Shown: positions 24,781 to 30,875 of the stretch, one piece after another | Layout: every line of letters begins with the position of its first letter | Numbering within the stretch: position 1 is the first letter of the stretch | Source of the DNA: an uncultured Lachnospiraceae bacterium | GTDB taxonomy: Bacteria > Bacillota > Clostridia > Lachnospirales > Lachnospiraceae | DNA: 30,875 bases | Assembly (NCBI GenBank): GCA_910587305.1 | Contig: CAJUKV010000042.1 | Coordinates: forward strand, 1 to 30,875 | Reading direction: 5' to 3' | Notes under the pieces: generated by a model | Databases searched by the model: none | The model's input: only the letters and a program-made list of their open reading frames with translations | Told to the model about the DNA's origin: nothing | Position numbers and translations under genes: made by a program

Positions 24781-24885
24781 AAGGGGCTGTTGCAAATCTT
24801 AGCTTCCATACAATATATAGCAGCCAAACTTCCAGCGTATGGCTGCTATATATTGTATGAATCTGCCGTTTTGCGACATCCCCTT
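24781..24885. mobile_element. MITE-like element with nested hairpin
   Basis: A 105-bp element. Terminal inverted repeats of about 17 bp: AAGGGGCTGTTGCAAA on the left and TTTTGCGACATCCCCTT on the right (two mismatches). Inside, ATACAATATATAGCAGCC and GGCTGCTATATATTGTAT form a perfect 18-bp stem. The GGGGCTGTTGCAAA-type end is like those of some insertion-sequence families. It lies between convergent prs and the glycosyltransferase gene, where it may also act as a bidirectional terminator. No target duplication is clear. Confidence 0.65.
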
Positions 24886-24904
24886 AGTTCACATTTTGTC
24901 TATA

Positions 24905-25858
24905 TCATCTGCAAGTCTCCTCTTGCTTCTTACATCTTTCCTCCTCGCAGACCCGTGTAAAGCGATATTCAAAATCTCTTCTGCTTTTTGTCGCCATATT
25001 GGAAAGAATCAAACCCGCAAAGAAGGATTGAATGGCCGCCATCATAACAAAGCCGCAGACAATCAGAGTAGGGAATTTAAGCACCAGCCCGGTTTCCAAA
25101 AATTCCAAAAGCACGGGGACAAAAAACAAAATGGCAACTATCGCCAGCAAGGCCGAAAGAAGGCTGAAAAATCCAAAAGGCTTATAATCCCGATAAAGCC
25201 GAAAGATCGTGCCAAGCACACGGAATCCATCCGCATAGGTATTGAGCTTAGACACACTTCCCTCCGGCCTGTCCCTGTATTCTACAATCACATTGTCAAT
25301 CTGCATGTGATTATAAACCGCATGTATGGTCATTTCCGTCTCAATCTCAAATCCTTTTGACAGCACCGGAAAGGTCTTTACAAATCCATAGCTGAAGGCC
25401 CGGAACCCGGTCATAATATCTTTTACCTCACTGCCAAACAAATGGTTAATACTGGCTTTCACCACGGAATTTCCCATATTGTGAAAAGGACGTTTATTTT
25501 CCTCAAAGTATGTGGAGGATAAACGGTCGCCCACCACCATATCCGCATTGTGAGAAAGCACCTTGTCCACCATCTTTGGGGCAAACTCCATGGGATAGGT
25601 ATCGTCCCCGTCTACCATAATATAACACTGGGCGTCAATTTCACGAAACATCCGCCGAATTACGTTTCCTTTGCCCTGCATATATTCCTTTCGCACTACC
25701 GCCCCCTGCCGGCGGGCAAGCTCCGCCGTTTGGTCGGTGGAATTATTATCATATACGTAAACAACCGCTTCCGGCAAAGCCGCTTTGGTGTCCTTAATCA
25801 CCTTGGCAATCGTCTTTTCTTCGTTATAGCATGGAATTAAAACCGCAATTTTGTCCAT
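24905..25858 (-). CDS. Family 2 glycosyltransferase with C-terminal membrane segments
   Basis: A 317-residue GT2 enzyme of the dolichol/undecaprenyl-phosphate sugar transferase type. The GT-A domain starts with AVLIPCYNEEKTI (5-17), has DNNSTDQT (37-44), the metal-binding DGDDTYP (83-89) and the acceptor region DIMTGFRAFSYGF. Two membrane segments (about 237-256 and 266-288) follow. It would transfer a sugar from a nucleotide donor to a lipid carrier on the inner membrane face, for envelope polysaccharide or protein glycosylation. No other glycan gene lies beside it. It has its own promoter with an operator-like dyad (25895-25931). Confidence 0.87.
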   Translation of the reverse strand: MDKIAVLIPCYNEEKTIAKVIKDTKAALPEAVVYVYDNNSTDQTAELARRQGAVVRKEYMQGKGNVIRRMFREIDAQCYIMVDGDDTYPMEFAPKMVDKVLSHNADMVVGDRLSSTYFEENKRPFHNMGNSVVKASINHLFGSEVKDIMTGFRAFSYGFVKTFPVLSKGFEIETEMTIHAVYNHMQIDNVIVEYRDRPEGSVSKLNTYADGFRVLGTIFRLYRDYKPFGFFSLLSALLAIVAILFFVPVLLEFLETGLVLKFPTLIVCGFVMMAAIQSFFAGLILSNMATKSRRDFEYRFTRVCEEERCKKQEETCR

Positions 25859-25894
25859 TTGAGTATTCCTCTTCCTGTCTTATGTGGTGTGATT

Positions 25895-25931
25895 ACTCTG
25901 TTATTTTATCAGAGTTTCCATATGAAGTCCA
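25895..25931 (-). promoter_or_regulatory. Glycosyltransferase promoter with dyad over the -10 box
   Basis: Minus strand: TGGACT (25926-25931), 17 bp, TAAAAT (25903-25908). The -10 lies inside a perfect inverted repeat ACTCTG-9-CAGAGT (25895-25915), placed as expected for a repressor operator. No regulator gene is adjacent. Confidence 0.5.
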
Positions 25932-25952
25932 GATATACATGGAAAGAGCGCT

Positions 25953-26111
25953 ATGTTTCCGGCCGCCTTAAAAAGAGCTGCGTTTCTCGGTTATTTTTAT
26001 CGGGTTGTCAAAACCTTAAATAACGCCTATTGCCAAAACTGGTCTCATACTATATACTATAAATGCTTTGAAAACCTTCCGGACAGATTCTATTTGTTAG
26101 TGCGAGGCTAA
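25953..26111 (+). CDS. Possible small ORF of 52 residues
   Basis: A short open frame starting ATG TTT CCG with GGAAAGAG upstream and ending TAA, in the 337-bp gap between the glycosyltransferase and plsC genes. The product would be rich in Tyr, Phe, Asn and Cys, with basic residues, and no recognised domain. It ends about 85 bp before plsC. It may be a chance frame; the rest of this gap holds only the glycosyltransferase promoter and AT-rich DNA. Confidence 0.25.
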   Translation: MFPAALKRAAFLGYFYRVVKTLNNAYCQNWSHTIYYKCFENLPDRFYLLVRG

Positions 26112-26195
26112 CGGTATAATGGGCATATAATGAAGTTTTCTTTTTACTATTGCATAGAGTTTGGAAGGTGCGGCGGGAAGGGTATGGTTGTTTGT

Positions 26196-26957
26196 ATGAT
26201 TCGACTTATTTTGGTGGCATCCTTTGTCATAACATTTTTAGTTTTCAGTATTCCTCTTTTGATTGTCGAATGGATTATCGGCAAGTTTAATATGGACCTA
26301 AAAAACAGGAGTTCTCTTGCTATTGTAAACTGGGCATTTCGCGTATGCCTGTTTTTTGCAGGGACGGATATTATTGTAAGAGGAGAGGAAAATGTTCCCC
26401 AAGATACGCCCGTCTTATATATTGGAAATCATAGAAGTTATTTTGATATATTGATTACCTATGTACGGGTGCCACGGCCTACGGGATATATCGCCAAAAG
26501 AGAGATGCTCAAATGGCCTCTTCTGGTAAACTGGATGCGTAATCTTCACTGCCTGTTTTTGGACCGCAACGATTTAAAACAGGGGCTAAAGGTAATTTTG
26601 ACGGCAATCGACAAAGTAAAATCCGGCATTTCCATCTGCATTTTCCCTGAAGGGACCAGGAACAAAGTAAATCATACTTTTATGGAATTTCATGAGGGAA
26701 GCTTTAAAATTGCCGCGAAAACAGGATGTCCCATTGTTCCCATGACTCTTTATAATTCCGGCGATATTTTTGAGGATCACCTTCCGAAGATTAAAAAGAC
26801 CCAGGTAATATTAGAATACGGAAAGCCTATTTACATAAAAGATTTGCCCAAAGAATATCAGAAAAAGCCCGGCGCATATACGCAGAATATCATTGAAGAT
26901 ACCTACTATAAGATTAAAGCCGAGGCCTGTCATGAAATAGGCGTTTCCGAGAAATAA
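26196..26957 (+). CDS. plsC: 1-acyl-sn-glycerol-3-phosphate acyltransferase
   Basis: Acylates lysophosphatidic acid to phosphatidic acid in phospholipid synthesis; membrane associated. From ATG 26196 it is 253 residues, with an N-terminal hydrophobic segment (about 3-27), the catalytic NHRSYFD (78-84, the NHX4D box), the FLDRND region and the substrate-binding FPEGTR (150-155), then CPIVPMTLYNSG. Starts at 26184 or 26130 are also in frame; GGGAAGGGT lies too near 26184 and somewhat far from 26196, so the exact start is unsure. It ends 10 bp from the convergent YczE-like gene. Confidence 0.87.
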   Translation: MIRLILVASFVITFLVFSIPLLIVEWIIGKFNMDLKNRSSLAIVNWAFRVCLFFAGTDIIVRGEENVPQDTPVLYIGNHRSYFDILITYVRVPRPTGYIAKREMLKWPLLVNWMRNLHCLFLDRNDLKQGLKVILTAIDKVKSGISICIFPEGTRNKVNHTFMEFHEGSFKIAAKTGCPIVPMTLYNSGDIFEDHLPKIKKTQVILEYGKPIYIKDLPKEYQKKPGAYTQNIIEDTYYKIKAEACHEIGVSEK

Positions 26958-26967
26958 GCCAAAATTT

Positions 26968-27612
26968 TTATTTTGCATTCTTCTCTTTTCCGTATAACAA
27001 AGGCCGTGAAAAATGAACGTTAAAAAAGTCAATTAAGGGCCCCATAAAGAAAGCCGTAATAAGTGTTCCGATACCTGGAAGCAGCCCGCACAATGCCCCA
27101 ATAATGACACAGATTAAGTCGCATCCGATCCTGCAAAACCGGAAAGGCTTTTTGCTCTTATTAGAAATAATAATAGGAATGGCGTCATAGACAGAAACGC
27201 CTAAGTCGGATGTCATATACAGGGAAGAGGCAAAGCACATCAAAACCACACCTATAAGCAGCATAATAATCCGGGCCCCTATAGAAGGGGACGGAAATGT
27301 GCGTCCAATGACAACCTGTGAAAAATCGGCAATATAACCGGTAAGAAACATATTTATAAAAGTGGCGATGCCTATGTAGTGTTTATCCAGAAACAAATCT
27401 ACGATCAACATCAGCAGGCATATCCCCGTATAGTATGATCCATACGATATTCCGCCCAAAAACCTTGCCCAGCTTCCCTGTGCAAAGCACTGAAAGGGAT
27501 CTACGCCGAAAACTGAGCATTTAAAAAAGCCCACGGCAATAGCGCAAAGAATTACCCCAAGTATAGTCATAATGATGCGTGGACGAAATTTGTCCGGAAG
27601 TTTCATTTTCAT
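26968..27612 (-). CDS. YczE/YitT-like integral membrane protein
   Basis: A 214-residue membrane protein with about five hydrophobic segments (about 12-32, 56-75, 80-100, 112-135, 160-185). It matches the YczE/YyaS/YitT-type pattern, with GVDPFQCFAQG after the first segment and SDLGVSVYDAIPIIISNK in the middle (each resembling the 'G.DP' and 'G.S..DA' half-repeats). In Bacillus YczE affects antibiotic production, but the mechanism is unknown, so no function is assigned. It is preceded by AAGGTGATTAGCAG and a strong promoter about 180 bp upstream. The intervening leader contains a 15-bp repeat array. Confidence 0.75.
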   Translation of the reverse strand: MKMKLPDKFRPRIIMTILGVILCAIAVGFFKCSVFGVDPFQCFAQGSWARFLGGISYGSYYTGICLLMLIVDLFLDKHYIGIATFINMFLTGYIADFSQVVIGRTFPSPSIGARIIMLLIGVVLMCFASSLYMTSDLGVSVYDAIPIIISNKSKKPFRFCRIGCDLICVIIGALCGLLPGIGTLITAFFMGPLIDFFNVHFSRPLLYGKEKNAK

Positions 27613-27689
27613 CTGCTAATCACCTTTTTCTTTTGATTTTCCCGTTTTTTCATAAAATATGAATGATAGTTTTTATGTTATATATTTTT

Positions 27690-27794
27690 GTGTTACACAA
27701 TTTTAAGTTTCAAATTTTTGCGTCGCCATTTTTGTGTTACACAATTTTGTGTTTCACATTTTTGTATTTCACATTTTTGTGTTTCACACTCTGT
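27690..27794 (-). repeat. 15-bp tandem repeat array in the YczE-like gene leader
   Basis: Seven units of GTGTTTCACATTTTT type (plus-strand reading) start at 27690, 27705, 27720, 27734, 27749, 27764 and 27779, a spacing of 15 except one of 14. The nine-base core is a dyad (GTG-TTT-CAC or GTGT-T-ACAC) in five units and decayed in two. It lies directly downstream of a strong promoter, so it would be transcribed in the 5' leader. Confidence 0.85.
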
Positions 27795-27822
27795 ATTATA
27801 CACTTTCTTAACGGTTAGTCAA
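27795..27822 (-). promoter_or_regulatory. Promoter of the YczE-like gene
   Basis: Minus strand: TTGACT (27817-27822), 16 bp, TATAAT (27795-27800). Transcription would start near 27788, at the edge of the 15-bp repeat array. Confidence 0.75.
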
Positions 27823-27840
27823 CTATTCCTTATTGCATAA

Positions 27841-27879
27841 AGGTCTGGTTAAGTAACTATGAAGCCGAAGGCTAAATAA
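27841..27879 (-). terminator. Possible murF terminator hairpin
   Basis: After the murF stop the minus strand can form GTAATTAT / ATAGTTAC arms around an AGCC-TTC-GGCT hairpin. No T-tract follows, so this is a weak call. Confidence 0.3.
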
Positions 27880-29253
27880 TTACCTGGTTAAAAACTCTAC
27901 CACTTTCTCAAATTCCATCCCGTGGGACGCTTTTACCAAAATGGTATCCCCCTTTTTAAGCAGCTTTGGCAATTCTTTCATCATTTCTTCTCTTTCGGCA
28001 AAGTAATATGTTTCTTCTCCCATATGGGCCGCCTGCTCATACATATATCCGGATAGCCTTCCCGTACAGATTAATACATCTATCTTTTTCTTCGCCGCAT
28101 AGGCGCCTACGTCGCCGTGAAGCTGTTCCTGCCCTTCCCCTAGCTCAAACATATCTCCCAAAATTGCTACTTTTCTTCCGGGTGCCATGGCAAGCAAATC
28201 GATTGCTGCCCGCATAGAACCCGGATTGGCATTGTAGCAGTCGTCCACCAGGGTATAATCGGGAAGCGAAAGTACATTGCTTCTCCCTCTGATCGTCTCC
28301 ACATTGGCAATACCATTCTTTACATCCTCGGCCGTAAGGCCCAGCTGCATTCCAACGCCTGCCGCCGCCAGCGCATTTAACACCATATGCATTCCCGGCA
28401 GGGGAATATCCACCGAAAAAGCCTTCAGATTTGCATGAATAACCGCCTTAGAGCCACACAATCCCTCATCAAGCACATCTGATGCAAAAATTTCATTCTC
28501 AGGCTTTAACCCAAAATGAATGGGCGCATGATTTCCTCTCTGTTTGATACGGCAGAGAATGTCATCGTCCCCGTTGACAAATACATAACCTTCGGGATTC
28601 ATATAATCAAAAATTTCTGATTTTGCCTTAAAAATCCCTTCCCGGCTTCCTAACTTTTCCAGATGGGACTGCCCGATGTTTGTAAGCACACAAATATCCG
28701 GCCGGGCAATCCTGCTTAAACGGCGCATCTCCCCAAAATCGCTGATCCCCATTTCAAGAACCGCAATCTCATGCTCCTTTCGGATTGAAAGGACCGTAAG
28801 CGGAAGGCCGATTTCGTTATTAAAATTCCCTAATGTTTTTAACACCCGATATCTGGTGGAAAGCACGGAAGCTATAAATTCCTTAGTGGTAGTCTTCCCC
28901 ACGCTGCCGGTGATCCCTACCACCTTAACGGACAGCTCCTTCCTGTAAAACTCTGCGATATCCTTTAACGCCTTTAAAGAGTCCTCCACCAGAATATACG
29001 GCACAGGGCATTCTTTTTCCGCCCTCTCACACACCACGCCTAACGCCCCTTTTTCCGCCACCTGCCCTATGAACCTGTGCCCATCCACTTTCTCGCCTTT
29101 TGTGGCAATGAAAATACCCCCCGGCACTATTTTTCGGGAATCAATCACCACACAGGATGCCTCCTGGAAGTTCTCTTTCCCATCCCCCCTCTTTGGCAGG
29201 TGCAAAACGCCTCCACAAGCTTTTGCAATATTTTTTAACGTCATATTTTTCAT
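27880..29253 (-). CDS. murF: UDP-N-acetylmuramoyl-tripeptide--D-alanyl-D-alanine ligase
   Basis: Adds the D-Ala-D-Ala dipeptide made by Ddl to the UDP-MurNAc-tripeptide. From ATG 29253 it is 457 residues, with the N-terminal DSRKIVPGGIFIA (38-50), the ATP loop GITGSVGKTTTKEF (113-126), NFNNEIGLPLTVL, EMGISDFGEM, LTNIGQSHLEKLGS, and DDCYNANPGSM in the C-terminal half. An in-frame TTG start 39 bases upstream exists but has no ribosome-binding site and lies in a repeated leader; AGGAAAAAT precedes 29253 (a second ATG at 29244 is also possible). It is directly downstream of ddl, so enzyme and dipeptide supplier are co-located. Confidence 0.95.
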   Translation of the reverse strand: MKNMTLKNIAKACGGVLHLPKRGDGKENFQEASCVVIDSRKIVPGGIFIATKGEKVDGHRFIGQVAEKGALGVVCERAEKECPVPYILVEDSLKALKDIAEFYRKELSVKVVGITGSVGKTTTKEFIASVLSTRYRVLKTLGNFNNEIGLPLTVLSIRKEHEIAVLEMGISDFGEMRRLSRIARPDICVLTNIGQSHLEKLGSREGIFKAKSEIFDYMNPEGYVFVNGDDDILCRIKQRGNHAPIHFGLKPENEIFASDVLDEGLCGSKAVIHANLKAFSVDIPLPGMHMVLNALAAAGVGMQLGLTAEDVKNGIANVETIRGRSNVLSLPDYTLVDDCYNANPGSMRAAIDLLAMAPGRKVAILGDMFELGEGQEQLHGDVGAYAAKKKIDVLICTGRLSGYMYEQAAHMGEETYYFAEREEMMKELPKLLKKGDTILVKASHGMEFEKVVEFLTR

Positions 29254-29322
29254 ATTTTTCCTCATTTCTGCGCTGCTTTTCGCGCATATCAAGTTTGTGT
29301 CTGCGCTGCATCCACAAACCTT
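29254..29322 (-). repeat. murF leader module (shared with ddl; loop in the opposite orientation)
   Basis: On the minus strand a stem GTTTGTG / CACAAAC encloses GATGCAGCGCAGA, then TTGATATG, AAAGCAGCGCAGAAATGAGG and the start codon. The segment closest to the gene is almost identical to 30435-30480 before ddl, but the 13-base loop there is the exact reverse complement. Confidence 0.85.
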
Positions 29323-29385
29323 TCATTCTACCCCACATGCTTTCAGCAGACCACAAATTGGGGCCGGGGCGTAAAGCTGTTGTGT
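29320..29385 (-). repeat. Leader repeat relative, murF copy
   Basis: A diverged relative of the ybaB/glgC/acetyltransferase leader: minus-strand ACACAACAGCTTTACGCC, CCGGCCCCAATTTGTGG and CTGCTGAAAGCATGTGGGG. Here the hairpin top is GCC-CC-GGC. It is joined to the murF/ddl leader module rather than ending at a start codon. Confidence 0.5.
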
Positions 29386-29393
29386 AAAAAAAA

Positions 29394-30434
29394 TTATCGA
29401 ACGGCCGCTTCCAGTATCCGCTCACAAAGCTCCTCAAAGCTCATTCCCAAAGCCGCCGCTTCCTGAGGAAGTAAGGAGGTAGGCGTCATGCCCGGCAGCG
29501 TGTTTGCCTCCAGGCAAAACACCTCCCCTTTCCCATTCATCATGAAATCCATTCTTGCGTAATTTTTAAGGCGCAGCGCCGTAAATGCTTCTTCCGCATA
29601 TTTTTGAAGCTCTCTCGTTTTTTCAGGCGAAATCCGGGCAGGGCAGGTTTCCACCGTAGCCCCCGGCTGATATTTATTTTTATAATTATAAAATCCCTCA
29701 AGAGGCGCGATTTCTATCACCGGCAGCGCCTTCCCTTCCATCACGCCCACGGAAAATTCCCGTCCGTCAATGTACTGCTCCACGATTACCTCATCATCAT
29801 ACTGAAAGGCCTCCGCAAGGGCCCTCTCATATTCCATCTCCGTTTCCGCTATACTTACGCCCACGCTTGACCCCCCGCAGCATGCCTTGACAATGCAAGG
29901 GAAGGAAATCCTTTCCTTTTTCTCCTGGCCTTTTTGAAAACGTATGTATGCGGGCGTAGGAATCCCATGGCAGATAAACAGCTCCTTGGAAATTCCTTTG
30001 TCCATGGCAAGCGCCGAGCTCACATAGTCCGTTCCCGTATAGGTGATTCCCATAAGGTCAAAGCACGCCTGTATCTTCCCATTTTCGCCGTTTTCCCCGT
30101 GAAGCGCCATAAACACCGCATCCGAAGCCTGGCAAAGTCTGATCACATTAGGCCCAAAAAAGTTTTTCTCTCCGTCCGGCCGCATCGCTTTCACCTGCTC
30201 GATATCCGGATTCTGCTCGCTGATACTTCCAAGTTCTCCCGCCCAGTCCCTGTCCTGGTCAAAAATACTCTCTATATTATTCTGCTTTCCTTCTTCCCAC
30301 TCGTACCCCAAATACACATCTAAAAGTATCGCGTTATATCCTCTGCTTTTAAGTGCACGGTAAATCATAGCGCCGGAGCTTAAAGACACATCTCTCTCCG
30401 TGCTGGTCCCGCCTGCCAATACTACTATCTTCAT
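29394..30434 (-). CDS. ddl: D-alanine--D-alanine ligase
   Basis: Joins two D-alanines with ATP to make the dipeptide used by MurF. The 346-residue ATP-grasp enzyme starts with MKIVVLAGGTSTERDVSLSSG. It has FMALHGENGENGKIQ, the SALAMDKGISKELF block, FPCIVKACCGGSSVGVSI (about 185-202), EQYIDGREFSVGV, and the Mg/ATP-binding RMDFMM...FCLEANTLPGMTPTSLLPQ near the C-terminus. An in-frame TTG 39 bases upstream lies in the repeated leader; the ATG at 30434 follows AATGAGGAGAAAT and gives the standard N-terminus. About 140 bp separate it from murF. Confidence 0.96.
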   Translation of the reverse strand: MKIVVLAGGTSTERDVSLSSGAMIYRALKSRGYNAILLDVYLGYEWEEGKQNNIESIFDQDRDWAGELGSISEQNPDIEQVKAMRPDGEKNFFGPNVIRLCQASDAVFMALHGENGENGKIQACFDLMGITYTGTDYVSSALAMDKGISKELFICHGIPTPAYIRFQKGQEKKERISFPCIVKACCGGSSVGVSIAETEMEYERALAEAFQYDDEVIVEQYIDGREFSVGVMEGKALPVIEIAPLEGFYNYKNKYQPGATVETCPARISPEKTRELQKYAEEAFTALRLKNYARMDFMMNGKGEVFCLEANTLPGMTPTSLLPQEAAALGMSFEELCERILEAAVR

Positions 30435-30510
30435 ATTTCTCCTCATTTCTGCGCTGCTTTTTGCACATATCAAGTTTGTGGATGCAGCGCAGACACAAAC
30501 TTGTGAGTGA
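30435..30510 (-). repeat. ddl leader module with inverted loop
   Basis: Minus strand: stem AAGTTTGTG / CACAAACTT encloses TCTGCGCTGCATC, followed by GATATGTGCAAAA, GCAGCGCAGA and the ATGAGGAG ribosome-binding site. The loop's first ten bases, TCTGCGCTGC, are fully complementary to GCAGCGCAGA beside the ribosome-binding site. An adjacent GAGTGAAAG / CTTTCACTC hairpin lies at about 30504-30530. Confidence 0.85.
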
Positions 30511-30538
30511 AAGATGGAAAACCTTTCACTCTTCCCGA

Positions 30539-30875
30539 CATGCCGCTTTGCGGCACAAACGATACATGAATTATTTCAGAAGAATCGCCCAAGGCGATTC
30601 TTCGAGAGATGACTTAGATTTGCTTAGGCGGCGTCCTTTGACACCTTAGAAAATCTTCATCTCTTCTTCACACTTTCAAACATGCCGCTTTGCGGCACAA
30701 ACAATACATGAATTATTTCAGAAGAATCGCCCAAGGCGATTCTTCGAGAGATGACTTAGATTTGCTTAGGCGGCGTCCTTTGACACCTTAGAAAATCTTC
30801 ATCTCTTCTTCACACTTTCAAACATGCCGCTTTGCGGCACAAACAATACATGAATTATTTCAGAAGAATCGCCCA
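30539..30875 (-). repeat. 142-bp structured tandem repeat (2.4 copies, runs off the edge)
   Basis: Units begin at 30539, 30681 and 30823 (142-bp period; the third is cut by the window end). The first two differ by one base. On the minus strand each unit can form GCCGC-AAA-GCGGC, an 11-bp stem GAAGAATCGCC-TTG-GGCGATTCTTC, and a larger stem GAGATGA/TCATCTC plus AGATTT/AAATCT capped by GGTGTC-AAAG-GACGCC. No coding gene is seen in 30435-30875. Confidence 0.9.

Noticed and set aside
29253..29292. N-terminal extensions of murF and ddl (ICAKSSAEMR...)
   Set aside because: Both come from the shared leader read in frame from a TTG without a ribosome-binding site; the downstream ATGs have good ones and match the families' usual starts.
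30539..30875. CRISPR array
   Set aside because: The repeated unit is 142 bp with no unique spacers; copies are contiguous and nearly identical over their whole length.
30539..30875. Integron attC-like array
   Set aside because: The size is near the attC range, but no gene cassettes separate the copies, no integrase is present and no RYYYAAC-type ends were found.

Overview
The window looks like core chromosome of a low-to-mid-GC, spore-lineage Firmicute, most likely a Lachnospiraceae (Clostridia) gut-type bacterium. The reasons are a spoVG gene beside a glgC-glgD pair, a DUF5711-like protein, a DnaD-type protein plus a DnaC/DnaI-type helicase loader, a long-form PRPP synthetase, and purine-rich Shine-Dalgarno sequences. 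No phage, transposase, CRISPR or plasmid gene is visible.

Layout. Positions 1-243 hold a strong leftward promoter that drives something outside the window, possibly an rRNA operon. A leftward block (244-7541) runs pfkA > dnaX > ybaB > recR > galM > unknown membrane protein > DUF5711-like protein > cvpA. A tRNA-Ser(CGA) with its own promoter lies at 7759-7844. Next come a leftward maa-like acetyltransferase and AraC regulator pair, a rightward DUF2971 gene and a leftward lipoprotein. A leftward CUT1-type ABC importer operon (ATPase > permease > permease > solute-binding protein) is followed by a leftward glgC > glgD > spoVG block. A rightward block (19814-24747) carries murC, a DnaD-like protein, a helicase loader and prs. 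The right end has a leftward GT2 glycosyltransferase, a rightward plsC, a leftward YczE/YitT-like membrane protein, and leftward ddl > murF.

Functional themes are replication and repair (dnaX, ybaB, recR, DnaD, DnaC/DnaI), sugar and glycogen metabolism (pfkA, galM, glgCD, ABC importer, maa) and envelope synthesis (murC, murF, ddl, GT2, plsC).

The coding content is ordinary. The unusual signal is in the non-coding DNA: (i) a modular family of 5' leader repeats that supply the Shine-Dalgarno sequence to unrelated genes (ybaB, maa, glgC; a diverged copy before murF), with a variable hairpin; (ii) near-identical murF and ddl leaders whose 13-bp hairpin loop is exactly inverted, so that only the ddl version can pair with the segment next to its ribosome-binding site; (iii) a nearly perfect 142-bp tandem repeat with several predicted hairpins upstream of ddl, running off the right edge; (iv) a 15-bp, seven-unit repeat array just downstream of a strong promoter; (v) a cluster of head-to-tail DnaA-box-like 9-mers upstream of the helicase-loader operon; and (vi) two MITE-like palindromic elements. 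All pairings were found by eye; no folding or database search was run.
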